From Aquimarina sp. AU58 (GTDB lineage Bacteria > Bacteroidota > Bacteroidia > Flavobacteriales > Flavobacteriaceae): a stretch of 64,000 bases of DNA. Location: contig NZ_OMPD01000014.1 of assembly GCF_900312745.1 (NCBI RefSeq), positions 2,542,001 to 2,606,000 of the forward strand, given 5' to 3'. The notes beneath the pieces were generated by a model. It did not search any database and was not told the origin of the DNA. It saw nothing but the letters and a program-made list of their open reading frames with translations. Below are positions 37,008 to 45,382 of the stretch, in pieces (position 1 is the first letter of the stretch; each line of letters opens with the position of its first letter). Made by a program: the position numbers and the translations under genes.

Positions 37008-37866
37008 GACTTTCTCTATGATGTTTAAAATTGTCTAAACCGATTTGATGTTTATCATGTACAAATAGTTTTCCTTTTTCTTCTCCCAAAAAAAGGTATT
37101 CATCAGATATAGAAAAAGTACCCTTATCAAGCATTACATGATGATTAGGACACAAACATAGTAAATTTGTCGTACTGTCATCTCCATCATGAGGTCTTCC
37201 CAAAGGACGAATATGTGCTCCTTCAGCATAAAACCCATTCTTGGTTTTTATAGCAGTTCCGCAGACTTGACATCGAAAGTTGTATAGCTTTTTTATGCTT
37301 AATGCAATTTTGGAGTCTCTAACAATTCTTAGGACTGTTCCTTTTTTTCTTTTTTTATCTCTAACACTGTGATCCAATTCTATCTCTTCTGGTAATTTTT
37401 TGGATGGATTGGTGCCCGAATAAATTAGTTTAAAGAGGCATATCTTATAACCGTTTGTTCCTACCTTTTCAAATGCTTCAATAACACTATATAGTCCTGC
37501 ATATTGATAACCACTTTTTGGAGAGAAATCTGATTTATGTTTATGACCTCTAATAACTCTTACAGGTAAACCTTCATCCATGCTTTTAAGTAAACCGGCA
37601 TTTCCACTATTCTCCCATGTTTGATCAGCGATTTGCTTTCCATTCTTATTTCCTCCAGCACCAGTATAGAGAATTTCATCTCCAAGATCATAATCATCTT
37701 CATAACCTCCGGAAAGAACTATTGCTGCTGTCCCTTCTTTTCCATTACCATCGATCCCAGATCCCCAGTTTCTGTGAAAACTAGATGGCATCATTTCTTT
37801 TCGGCCTTCGAACCAATGTCCTTCTTTAATACCTGGGATTTCTCCGAAAATTATAGGTCTTGACAT
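36994..37866 (-). CDS. SRA (YDG)-HNH modification-dependent endonuclease
   Basis: A 290-residue type IV-like restriction enzyme. An SRA/YDG domain covers about 5-150 (FGEIPGIKEGHWFEGR, SSFHRNWGSGIDG, AIVLSGGYEDD), a fold that flips out and reads 5-methylcytosine or 5-hydroxymethylcytosine. An HNH nuclease domain follows at about 195-250: Cys199/Cys202, AHIRPLG (217-223) and CLCPNHH (237-243). It would cut DNA that carries modified cytosine. First gene of a four-gene unit (endonuclease, NudG-like Nudix, two small membrane proteins) and preceded by the conserved cassette promoter repeat. Confidence 0.9.
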   Translation of the reverse strand: MSRPIIFGEIPGIKEGHWFEGRKEMMPSSFHRNWGSGIDGNGKEGTAAIVLSGGYEDDYDLGDEILYTGAGGNKNGKQIADQTWENSGNAGLLKSMDEGLPVRVIRGHKHKSDFSPKSGYQYAGLYSVIEAFEKVGTNGYKICLFKLIYSGTNPSKKLPEEIELDHSVRDKKRKKGTVLRIVRDSKIALSIKKLYNFRCQVCGTAIKTKNGFYAEGAHIRPLGRPHDGDDSTTNLLCLCPNHHVMLDKGTFSISDEYLFLGEEKGKLFVHDKHQIGLDNFKHHRESHGYD

Positions 37867-38059
37867 TTGATTGTATTGCTTAAATTATCTTTTGTATTTG
37901 ATATAGATAGGGTGATGTATTATATAGAATATTTAATCTTGTTCATCCATGGTTATTCACAAATCTAACTCATTTTTGATCAATTTGAAATTAATGAACT
38001 ACGTATTTTTAACCTGAGATTAAGGATAAGGTTTAAAAGATTAGCTAATTGCTATGATT
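37867..38059 (-). promoter_or_regulatory. Conserved promoter repeat, copy 1 (upstream of SRA-HNH)
   Basis: The core at 37958-37983 reads on the minus strand TTGATCAAAAATGAG then TTAGATTTG, where TAGATTTG is a perfect Bacteroidota -7 box. It points at the SRA-HNH gene about 90 bases away. The surrounding 150 bases are recognisably related to the segments at 46238-46398 and 52087-52240 (TAAACCT-TTCC block upstream, ATATA-rich hairpin downstream), so it is a diverged copy of the same repeat. Confidence 0.7.
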
Positions 38060-38974
38060 TTATGGAATTTGTAAATTATCACCTGTAATGTGATTATATG
38101 TTGTTAGCATTATATCTTTATTTATTACTTGGTTAAGCACTAAATCTAAAAGTTTCCCTTTTACAAGTTGACCCCAGTTTTTCTTATTTAAATTAGAATA
38201 TAAATCTCTCAACTCTTCAATCTCTTCAAAAATTATTTGTTGTCCAAAACCAAGTTTTTGAAGTTCTTTAATTATTTCATCAAGCTTTCGATTAATATCT
38301 TCCTTATTATCACTTATAGAGTCATAAATAGGAGTTACAAGCTTCCTTTTCTGTTCTATATAGAGTTTACCTTCTAATGTTAATTGTGCATCAGCTTGTC
38401 TAGCAATACCTTGGCTGTTAATATATCCTGTGTTCATTAAAGTGTTTACGTAGTCAAACTCTTCCCTTCTTTTTTTAAGGATAATCCCATTTCCTTCTAG
38501 AATTGGTAATATAGCATAGAAATTATCATCATACAAGTCGTATAACTTATCTAGTATTAAATCTATAATTTCTTCGGAAGTATAATTGGATCGTTGGTTT
38601 AAGTCAATTTCCAAAGGTTTGATAATTAAGTCTGAAACTCTCCAAAGGTTTTTATTTATATAAAGATATGATAATTCATTTCTTATTTTTTGTTTAAGAC
38701 TTCTTACATTAATTTCTTGATTATTACTTGACTGCCCTGGTATTTTAAATTCATTATTATTGAGAGACTTGAACTCATATGAATATTGATTATTTTCTTC
38801 AAATGCAATGTTTAGTTCATTCAAAACTTTTTTTCTCCATAAGTTATATTTGTCTACAAATTTTTCTTCCTCTTGTTTTCCTTTTGGGTTTGTATTTAAA
38901 ATGGTTTCTCCATATTCATAAAGTACTTTTATCCGTTCAGCGAATTTTTGCCATTCTATTTTAAGTTCAATCAT
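38060..38974 (-). CDS. Accessory protein of unknown function (about 304 residues)
   Basis: The frame is open from an ATG at 39022 (320 residues), but the first 16 residues look untranslated and the Met at 38972-38974 (MIELKIEWQKF) is the better start. Helical, charged, soluble; no domain recognised. A winged-helix-like stretch lies near residues 205-235 (MNTGYINSQGIARQADAQLTLEG is the visible part around it), and the C-terminal 70 residues form a helical hairpin. It lies in the cassette region, next to two other unknown genes. Confidence 0.6.
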   Translation of the reverse strand: MIELKIEWQKFAERIKVLYEYGETILNTNPKGKQEEEKFVDKYNLWRKKVLNELNIAFEENNQYSYEFKSLNNNEFKIPGQSSNNQEINVRSLKQKIRNELSYLYINKNLWRVSDLIIKPLEIDLNQRSNYTSEEIIDLILDKLYDLYDDNFYAILPILEGNGIILKKRREEFDYVNTLMNTGYINSQGIARQADAQLTLEGKLYIEQKRKLVTPIYDSISDNKEDINRKLDEIIKELQKLGFGQQIIFEEIEELRDLYSNLNKKNWGQLVKGKLLDLVLNQVINKDIMLTTYNHITGDNLQIP

Positions 38975-39022
38975 TTTTGTATTGTAGTTACAGATTTGTA
39001 ATGGACAATTGCCTTTTGTCAT

Positions 39023-39125
39023 TCAATAATCCAAATTAATAAGTTTGCACCCATATTTATTGTGGAAAACCACATGTTTAATCTAAGACTTGGGAAAGGG
39101 CTTTACATAGGATACGTTGTTAGGC
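39023..39125 (-). repeat. attC-like site, long form, 3' of the 245-residue cassette
   Basis: The inverse core GCCTAAC (plus GTTAGGC at 39119-39125) lies 7 bases after the stop of the 245-residue gene and matches the integron consensus RYYYAAC exactly. Its first ten bases are complementary (9 of 10) to the beginning of the same cassette at 39881-39890. The following block (39081-39118; AAGACTTGGGAAAG, TTTACATAGG) is shared with the site at 46356-46398. A matching R' core is not clear. Confidence 0.5.
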
Positions 39126-39132
39126 ATAGTTT

Positions 39133-39870
39133 TTATTTCTTTTTTTGATAATGAAATTGATAATAATAGGATAAAAAGAAAATTGAATTATCAATGTTAT
39201 TTGGGTTTTCAAACTTTGTAAAATCATTCAGTACGTTAATGGCTTCAAGCCCATACTTATCATCCTTTAATTTTTCTTTCTCGTTTTTCCCGTATTCAAT
39301 TGCGTATTTTCTTATATCTAGACTTTTATTTTTCTCATCTTTAAATTCAACAAGAAATATCTCCTGAGCAAACTTTTTTAAATGAACTAATACAGCACTA
39401 TTCTCTGCTTGTTTGAGATTCTTAGAATTTTCAGATATCTTATTTTCAAATTCAGATATTTTTATGGCATATTGTTCCATTAATTTGCTCTGGCTTTCAA
39501 TTTTTTCTTCAAGTAGTGAATTCTCGTTTTTTAGAACCTGATTTGTCTTTGTGAAATCTTTTAAATCTGTTTCTTTAATTCCAATTTGCTTTGTCAAATT
39601 GTCGATTGTATTTTGCTTAGATTTCAATTCATCATACTTATCAAATACAGGTTTAACAGAATAAAAGTACGATAGGATTAAAAATACTAAAGTAGCTATT
39701 GGTGTAAGTTTCCAAATAATGGTTAGTAGACTTTCTTTATTTGGCTTGTTTTTTAATTCCTCAATCAACTGAATTTTAAGTTCCTTTTTTATTTGTTCAA
39801 AATCTATTGTTTTGTTTTCTGAACTTTCAGATTGGGTATTATCAGGATTTATTTGTTCAGTTTCGTCCAT
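39133..39870 (-). CDS. Cassette-borne coiled-coil membrane protein, unknown function
   Basis: A 245-residue protein: an acidic N-terminal 45 residues, one membrane helix (about 52-70), a long coiled coil (about 78-155), and a globular C-terminal part (about 160-245). Not recognised. It begins 14 bases after the GTTAGGT core of the upstream attC-like site (39884-39890) and ends 7 bases before its own inverse core, the tight packing seen in integron gene cassettes. Confidence 0.6.
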   Translation of the reverse strand: MDETEQINPDNTQSESSENKTIDFEQIKKELKIQLIEELKNKPNKESLLTIIWKLTPIATLVFLILSYFYSVKPVFDKYDELKSKQNTIDNLTKQIGIKETDLKDFTKTNQVLKNENSLLEEKIESQSKLMEQYAIKISEFENKISENSKNLKQAENSAVLVHLKKFAQEIFLVEFKDEKNKSLDIRKYAIEYGKNEKEKLKDDKYGLEAINVLNDFTKFENPNNIDNSIFFLSYYYQFHYQKKK

Positions 39871-39883
39871 TTCTTCATATTAT

Positions 39884-40014
39884 ACCTAACGGTCTCGGCT
39901 ATGAGTAGTTGAGTGGATTAGCACTTAACTTTGCAAGTACACACCAAACTGAAAATCCGCAAGGATTTTCAAAAGTAGTCGAGAACAAGCAATTACTTAT
40001 AGCCATTGTTATGT
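39884..40014 (-). repeat. attC-like recombination site
   Basis: On the minus strand: inverse core ACATAAC (40008-40014), spacer AAT, L arm (39990-40004) pairing 13 of 15 with the L arm 39897-39911 (GGCTAT...AGTTG), unpaired spacer GAGACC, and core GTTAGGT (39884-39890), an exact GTTRRRY. Two unequal spacers and an imperfect palindrome of about 130 bases are the features of integron attC sites. An inner hairpin GAAAATCC-TTGC-GGATTTTC occupies the variable part. The stop of the 394-residue gene (TAA 40009-40011) lies in the inverse core. Confidence 0.7.
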
Positions 40015-41193
40015 AGCGTTTTTATTTACTTCTTTTTTTAATTTATCAATATAACTTTTCGGGTTTTTTCCCTCAATGATTCCATCTAAGACGAATTCTT
40101 CCAGTAATCCTAAACCATAATCTACGGCAGGTTCAACTACGGGTTTTGCTGCGGCACCGACCGCACCTCCAATTGGTCCAGCAATTAGAGTGCCTAAACC
40201 AGACATAGCTCCAAAAAGAAATGTGTTTTTGATTAATTTTCCTTTTGTTGTCTCAAAAAACTTCTTTGCTCCTGCAACTTCATTTATATAAGCTTCTGTT
40301 ATTTCACTCGAATCCGAATTTTCTCCAACTTCGTTAATCCACTTTCTAAAATATTTTGCACTTGACAAATGACGCAATTTGAAAATATCACTGATTTCGA
40401 AACCTCCTTGGTAAAACATAGCTTTAAGGTCAAGCGTATTTTCTATTTTTAGAATTTCTGATACATTTTCTGAAATATTATAGGCCTTTCCGATGTTTTC
40501 AAGGTTCTTTTTTGAGATTTCTAAATGTTCATAATTGTTGTAGCTATTGTATCCATTTTTAGTTAAAAGCGACGTATCTAATACAGTATGACCTAAATCA
40601 AAAAGAATTTTTCTTTCCTCCAAGTTTAAATCGAAAGGGTCTTTTTCAAAAGGAAGCCCTAAATTTTCTAAGTTATTATTTACATATGCGTCCGTAACAA
40701 CTTTAGCAGCTTTACTGCTTATTTCTAGTCCATCATTTACAATGTACCTAGGTGCTATTTTTTTGATAAGTCTATTCCTCTCTTTTTTGCTAAGCCCAAA
40801 ACGCACTAATGCTCTATAAATATTTGCACTTGGGTCAATGTCATCTCCGTTTAAACTTCCGCCAACAATTGGTGGTTGTTCATAAATTACAGATTCGTCG
40901 GTTGTCCCATCTTCTCTTTGTCTGCCAGTTCCTGTGAATATTGCAGCCGACTTTATTGAAAAGAGAATATATCCGCTTCTAATTAATCTTTCTACCGTTT
41001 CAAGTCCAAGTTTTGAGATAAGAAAAACTAAAGTTTGATTGTTTTTGTCTGTACTCAACACAATCTTGTCAAAAAGTAAAAGTTGCTCAAATAATCCTGC
41101 TAATATTTCAGACTCTTGTTCAGCTGTCAGTTTGATTGTCATTCCGAGGAATGAATCTTTAATAATTGAATTATTAAATAGTACGTTTTTCAA
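40009..41193 (-). CDS. Cassette-borne 394-residue protein with a glycine-zipper region
   Basis: A 394-residue soluble-looking protein with no recognised domain. Mostly helical; the only hydrophobic part is residues 325-350 with a glycine-rich zipper (GLGTLIAGPIGGAVGAAA), which could insert in a membrane. The gene is exactly bounded by inverted repeats: GTTATGTAGCGTTT (40008-40021) and AAATGCTACATAAC (41213-41226), 13 of 14 complementary, and starts 23 bases after the upstream core. This is a typical gene-cassette layout. Function unknown; membrane-active defence proteins use comparable segments, but that is speculation. Confidence 0.65.
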   Translation of the reverse strand: MKNVLFNNSIIKDSFLGMTIKLTAEQESEILAGLFEQLLLFDKIVLSTDKNNQTLVFLISKLGLETVERLIRSGYILFSIKSAAIFTGTGRQREDGTTDESVIYEQPPIVGGSLNGDDIDPSANIYRALVRFGLSKKERNRLIKKIAPRYIVNDGLEISSKAAKVVTDAYVNNNLENLGLPFEKDPFDLNLEERKILFDLGHTVLDTSLLTKNGYNSYNNYEHLEISKKNLENIGKAYNISENVSEILKIENTLDLKAMFYQGGFEISDIFKLRHLSSAKYFRKWINEVGENSDSSEITEAYINEVAGAKKFFETTKGKLIKNTFLFGAMSGLGTLIAGPIGGAVGAAAKPVVEPAVDYGLGLLEEFVLDGIIEGKNPKSYIDKLKKEVNKNAT

Positions 41194-41216
41194 TGTTTTT
41201 AACTGTTGGTTTAAAT

Positions 41217-41319
41217 GCTACATAACAATTGAATATAATTACCAAAGTAACTATACCCGCAATATTTACGATATATAATTACTTTGGTAATTATATCCAT
41301 TATATTTTTGTTAAAACCC
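41217..41319 (-). repeat. attC-like recombination site with long arms
   Basis: On the minus strand: inverse core ending TTTTAAC (plus GTTAAAACCC 41310-41319), then a 23-base arm (41274-41296) that pairs 22 of 23 with 41233-41255, loop of 18 bases, a short spacer and the core GTTATGTAGC (41217-41226). The arms contain ATATAATTACC and GGTAATTATAT. The cassette to which it belongs would lie upstream (above 41319). Confidence 0.65.
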
Positions 41320-41828
41320 AAATTACTAAAGCAATAAGAAAACTGGTTACGGTAAAACCGCAAAATTTACTTCCCTTGAAATTACGGTTTTGTGTTAAAA
41401 TTCGAACTATTATTGGATTTAAAGTTCGGTGAATTAAATAGTTACGTTTTTAGGGGTGAAAACAGTGATGATTTCCCGTAATTCTGGTTTGGTTTTTGCT
41501 GTGGTTTTTATTATTCCTACCCACATCAAAATTCATGATATAATTGCTGTTTAATCACATAAAGTAGAGTATGATTTTTATGCTGTTTTTACGGAAAACC
41601 GTAATAAACACTATAGCTTAAGAAGAAAACGTGTCAAAAAAATGCATTTAATTAAACGGGAAATATCCCTGTGTGTATAGTATAAAAATAAACCTATATT
41701 TCGGGATCAAAATACTCGATGCGTATAGGTGTTTTTGTAGTATTTTTTAGCGTTTTTGATTAGAAGTTGATCAAGAGAGTGTTTTTTATAGATATAGCTT
41801 CTTGTATCGTTTTAAAAAAGAATGAATA
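41320..41828. other. Non-coding stretch with imperfect palindromes
   Basis: About 500 bases with no credible gene. It holds hairpin-forming segments of the form ACGGnnnnCCGT: TTACGG-TAAAACCG (about 41345-41358), AAAACCG...CGGTTTT (about 41352-41391), and TACGGAAAACCGTA (about 41586-41600). A related TGCGGAAACCCGTA occurs at about 52399-52412. Perhaps the remnant of a lost cassette, or regulatory sites. Confidence 0.4.
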
Positions 41829-42377
41829 CTACCCTCCAAAACAGTTAACGATCCCAAATAGTGTAGCCAAAACTATAATGGCAATCACTATTAGAAAAGC
41901 CATACCTCCTTTATATTCTTCTTCCTCTAGTTGTTCCTGTTTCTTTTTCCATTTTCTGGCGACCTCTTTGTTTTGTGATTCATATCTTGTCTTAAGGTCC
42001 TCATCAAAACTAGAAACATACTCGTTAAATTTCTTATACCCTTCATAGATCTGATATTTGTCGGTATGATTAGAAACTAACTCAATTCGTAAAAACCTTT
42101 CCAATACGGCATAGCCACTTTTCTCCCGAATTTCGGTATAAGCGCTTTCACGAGTATTTTCGTGTATCAAAACGGTTTCAAAGATATTCTCGATCTTTAA
42201 GAAACTCAGAATTAGCTGTACTTTTTCCAGATAACTGCTGTTAGTAGTAACATTAGTATCATAATTATACGATATGATATCCAAAACAGCTCTATCGACT
42301 ACTGTTACGGTTTCGTCCGGTTGTTGAAACGTATATTTATCGAGTTGGTATTCGTGTTTTTTTTGAACAGTTTCCAT
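41829..42377 (-). CDS. C-terminally anchored protein of unknown function
   Basis: A 182-residue protein with a helical, charged cytoplasmic part (about 1-150) and one C-terminal membrane helix (about 155-178). Not recognised. It is 12 bases downstream of the RDD gene and is probably the third gene of a unit starting with the serine hydrolase at 44387. Confidence 0.6.
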   Translation of the reverse strand: METVQKKHEYQLDKYTFQQPDETVTVVDRAVLDIISYNYDTNVTTNSSYLEKVQLILSFLKIENIFETVLIHENTRESAYTEIREKSGYAVLERFLRIELVSNHTDKYQIYEGYKKFNEYVSSFDEDLKTRYESQNKEVARKWKKKQEQLEEEEYKGGMAFLIVIAIIVLATLFGIVNCFGG

Positions 42378-42389
42378 GTACTAGGTTTT

Positions 42390-43269
42390 TTATTCCTTTT
42401 TTCTCCAATCCAGTGTCAATGTACGTGTATGTGTGCTATGGTGTTGTTGATAGACATATTGAATCTGTCCCACAAAAGTTCCTTCTGGGAACTTCTCCAA
42501 AATTAGGGGAACAGTTACCGATTTGATTTCTTCGTAATTGTTGTCATTCTCTAAGTAGTTTTGATTAAGCCTAAGTATAACAGAAACATATTTCAAATCT
42601 TTATGTTGTTCGAGTTGGTCATAAACACGTACATCAGAAGTTAAGTATGTACCCAGGCTATCTGCAAAAAGTTGTTCGGTTTCATTTGCTGCTTGTTCAT
42701 TTAACGAACTGGCTACATAAGTTACTTGATTGCTTTTTATTCTTGATCTCCAGGCTTCAAGAGGTAGCATCATAAGCGTCATCATTCCATAGGCAAGAAG
42801 CATAGAAAATGCTATTTGCATGATATTAATTTTGGGTTGTTTGTGCTCAGGATGAAACAGAACTACTTTTGTTCCTACTACCAGATCACCGATTCTCCTA
42901 TTAGGATTTACCAGGGTCACGATCACTTCTATACACCAAAAGATACAAAATATATTTCTAATAAAACATCTAATTGGCGAAGCCACTTTACCGCTTGAGT
43001 TTTCGACGACTTGAGGTTTTAGTACTCTTTTTGCAATGCTTCGTCCTTGTATACAATCTTTACAGAAATAAAGAGCAAACCCAATAAGTGTAATGTAATT
43101 AAAACCAAAAATTTCGATGGTGGCCGGTTCACGACTTATTTCAAAAGCTGTAGAAAACCCTAAAATCATCCCTGGAATAAAAAAGAACATCGATAAATGT
43201 CATTACGATATCATCAAAGAGCATCGAAACAATTCTTATTCCTGCATTTACTTTCTGCTCTTCTATCAT
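42390..43269 (-). pseudogene. RDD-family membrane protein, frameshifted
   Basis: The RDD domain (about 150 residues, then a periplasmic C-terminal part) is readable in one frame from 43190 to 42390, but its conserved N-terminal helix (AGIRIVSMLFDDIVMTFI) lies in another frame beginning at ATG 43267-43269, 9 bases after the serine hydrolase stop with a GGAG-like site in front. Removing one T of the minus-strand T6 run (A6 at 43179-43184), or one base at 43191, joins both frames into one protein. Either a recent mutation, a slippage site or a sequence error. Confidence 0.75.
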
Positions 43270-43277
43270 TTATTCTC

Positions 43278-44387
43278 CTATTTCAGGAAATGTGGTAACA
43301 CATAGGTGTACATCATATCAAAAGGTTGCTTGTTTATGATAGGTTTACCATAATTACTTCCTGTAAAAACAATGACCAAATTATCTAATTCAGGAACAAG
43401 TACAATATAGTTACCTCCGTTTCCGAAAGTGAATTTTAATGTAATTTCCCGGTCTTTTATTTTTGCTTTTTCAGTGTACCAATAATAACCATAAGTAGCA
43501 GGATCTTGCCCTTCCCAGGAATTGCCAGCTGTATTAAAAAAAGAATAGTTTTGTGGTAATTCTACCTTTTCGCTTAAAATTTCGTTGATCATTTTCTCCG
43601 AAATCACCTGCTTTCCGTTATATTTTCCTTTATTGATAACCATATGACCTATAGTAAGCATATTTCTTGGTGATATTCTTAGATTACCGGCAGTAAAATA
43701 TCTTCCTGTCATTTTATTCTTTGCCCATCGATAATGGTTTGTAATATCTAAAGGAGTAAATAAATAGTCTGATGCAAATTCTGCAATATTAACATGAGAT
43801 GCATCACTAATTACAGCTCCCATAATCATTGGAGCCGTTCCTGTATATAACCATTTTTCTTTTGGAGAAAAAGCCATCTTTTGATCAAGTCCGTATTTAA
43901 CCCAGTCTTTTTGGTCAAACATTTTATCTTCACAATCCGGAAATCCCATATCTCCAAAAAACTGCTCACAACCAATTCCGGTTCGCATAGTCAGTAAATC
44001 TTCAACGGTTATCAAAGATTTTCTATCGTCCCAATTGTCGAGATTATCTTTGTTATACTGCGAAAGATAGGTAAAAATAGGCTCGTCTACTTTCAGGATT
44101 CCTTTATCTACAGCAATTCCTGTTAATAGGGCTGTTATTGATTTGGTGGTTGATCGAACATCTTGCAGGCTATCTTTTCCATAGCCATTAAAGTACTTTT
44201 CAAAAAGAAGACTATCATTTTGGGAAATAAGAATGGCATTAGTTGCAGGGTATTTCCCGTTTTCTATTTCTGAAAATAACTGTTCAATAGAGTTTTTTTC
44301 TTTTGTGTTTTTCTGTTGCTTTTTAACATTTGAAGTACAAGAATAGCATAGTGACAAAAACAGGAAAAGATAAAGTGATTGTTTCAT
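43278..44387 (-). CDS. Serine hydrolase, beta-lactamase/class C-like lipoprotein
   Basis: A 369-residue protein from the ATG at 44385-44387; an upstream ATG adds 19 residues that would spoil the signal peptide. The N-terminus is a lipoprotein signal (LFLFLSLCYSCTSN, lipobox Cys). The nucleophile motif STTK (SxxK, about residue 74) fits the class C beta-lactamase/penicillin-binding-protein-like hydrolases, and YTGTAP may supply the YxN-like position. Substrate unknown. First gene of a unit with the RDD and anchored-protein genes. Confidence 0.85.
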   Translation of the reverse strand: MKQSLYLFLFLSLCYSCTSNVKKQQKNTKEKNSIEQLFSEIENGKYPATNAILISQNDSLLFEKYFNGYGKDSLQDVRSTTKSITALLTGIAVDKGILKVDEPIFTYLSQYNKDNLDNWDDRKSLITVEDLLTMRTGIGCEQFFGDMGFPDCEDKMFDQKDWVKYGLDQKMAFSPKEKWLYTGTAPMIMGAVISDASHVNIAEFASDYLFTPLDITNHYRWAKNKMTGRYFTAGNLRISPRNMLTIGHMVINKGKYNGKQVISEKMINEILSEKVELPQNYSFFNTAGNSWEGQDPATYGYYWYTEKAKIKDREITLKFTFGNGGNYIVLVPELDNLVIVFTGSNYGKPIINKQPFDMMYTYVLPHFLK

Positions 44388-44424
44388 ATAACTTATTATT
44401 TTGGTAATTGGGTATAATGTTCTG

Positions 44425-44591
44425 GTATAAGAAAAATAAAGCATGTGATAAGCAAATATGTTTCGGATTGATACTAAGCCAAATATAGTATTTTACTTTT
44501 ATCTTTTTAGAAATGTAAATTTTGTATTTATTGACTTTGTAAATGAACTAGACTTTTTTATTAAGCGCAAAAGCCTTATGTTTTCTTATAC
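44425..44591 (-). repeat. Degenerate attC-like palindrome
   Basis: GTATAAGAAAAATAAAGC (44425-44442) is nearly complementary to 44573-44591 (GCCTTATG then TTTTCTTATAC), giving an imperfect palindrome of about 167 bases between the CPBP and serine hydrolase genes. The outer 13 bases, CTTATACATAAGC (44585-44597), match 11 of 13 the complement of the cassette start at 46238-46250. Core triplets are CTT/AAG rather than GTT/AAC, so it is probably inactive. Confidence 0.4.
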
Positions 44592-44615
44592 ATAAGCTTT
44601 ATACATAGTAAACTA

Positions 44616-45266
44616 TTAAAGCCATCCATAATATATAAATAGAAAAGCAACAGTGTCAATAAATCCGTGAACAGCAACATTAAACCACAAATCGTTCTTA
44701 CGATTATGAAAAATAATTGCTAAAAGCATACCAGTTATACCTGCTACGATTTGACCAGTTATACCTTGATATGCGTGTACCCAACCAAAAATAAACCCAA
44801 ATAATAAAATATTAATAACAAGACTTATGTTGCTTGAGCCAAAAAACTTGGTAAACTGTCTCATTAAATACCCCCTAAACACAATTTCTTCACCGAATGC
44901 TGCTGCTGCCCACATAAAAACAAGTAAATTCAATATGCCAGGTAGATTTCCTTTATAGGGTTCGAATACAGAAAAGTCTATAGGTTGCCCTGTAATATAA
45001 GTAACACTTGGCACCATGATGTAGTAATAAAATAGAAAAAAAGTTGTACCCAATAGAGGTGCTATAACTAAGAGGCTTTTTATATTTAACCTTTTTCGTT
45101 GAAAACCTAATGATTTAAAGAGGTCTTTTTTGTATTCTATTGCACTTGCAATTAATACTAAAAAAGCTGCTGTAATCATTTGAAAATAGCCAGACAAGTA
45201 TAAAAGGCAGAAAAGAATTATAGTGATTATAGGAGTCAAATTTGTTTTTAAAGAAGTTTTGTTCAT
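44616..45266 (-). CDS. CPBP-family intramembrane metalloprotease
   Basis: A 216-residue membrane protein with about six helices and the CPBP/Abi signature: EEIVFRGYLMRQF (about 125-137), then GFIFGWVHA and a third motif near GMLLAIIFHN. The glutamates and histidines are the zinc ligands. Family members process membrane substrates or confer bacteriocin immunity. It lies downstream of the LytTR regulator gene, in the same apparent cassette. Confidence 0.9.
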   Translation of the reverse strand: MNKTSLKTNLTPIITIILFCLLYLSGYFQMITAAFLVLIASAIEYKKDLFKSLGFQRKRLNIKSLLVIAPLLGTTFFLFYYYIMVPSVTYITGQPIDFSVFEPYKGNLPGILNLLVFMWAAAAFGEEIVFRGYLMRQFTKFFGSSNISLVINILLFGFIFGWVHAYQGITGQIVAGITGMLLAIIFHNRKNDLWFNVAVHGFIDTVAFLFIYYGWL

Positions 45267-45382
45267 TTTTTTTCGTTTTTAAATTTTAAACGAAGTAACA
45301 ATGATCAAGTAAGAAAAACTCCTGAAAAACAGCAACTTTTACTGAATGGTATCAAAAAAGTACCTGAATAATCAACCTTAAT

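Noticed and set aside
39884..41226. Inverted repeats flanking the 394-residue gene considered as transposon ends
   Set aside because: No transposase, the repeat sequence differs from those flanking the neighbouring genes, adjacent units share a border site, and the spacing fits integron cassettes better.
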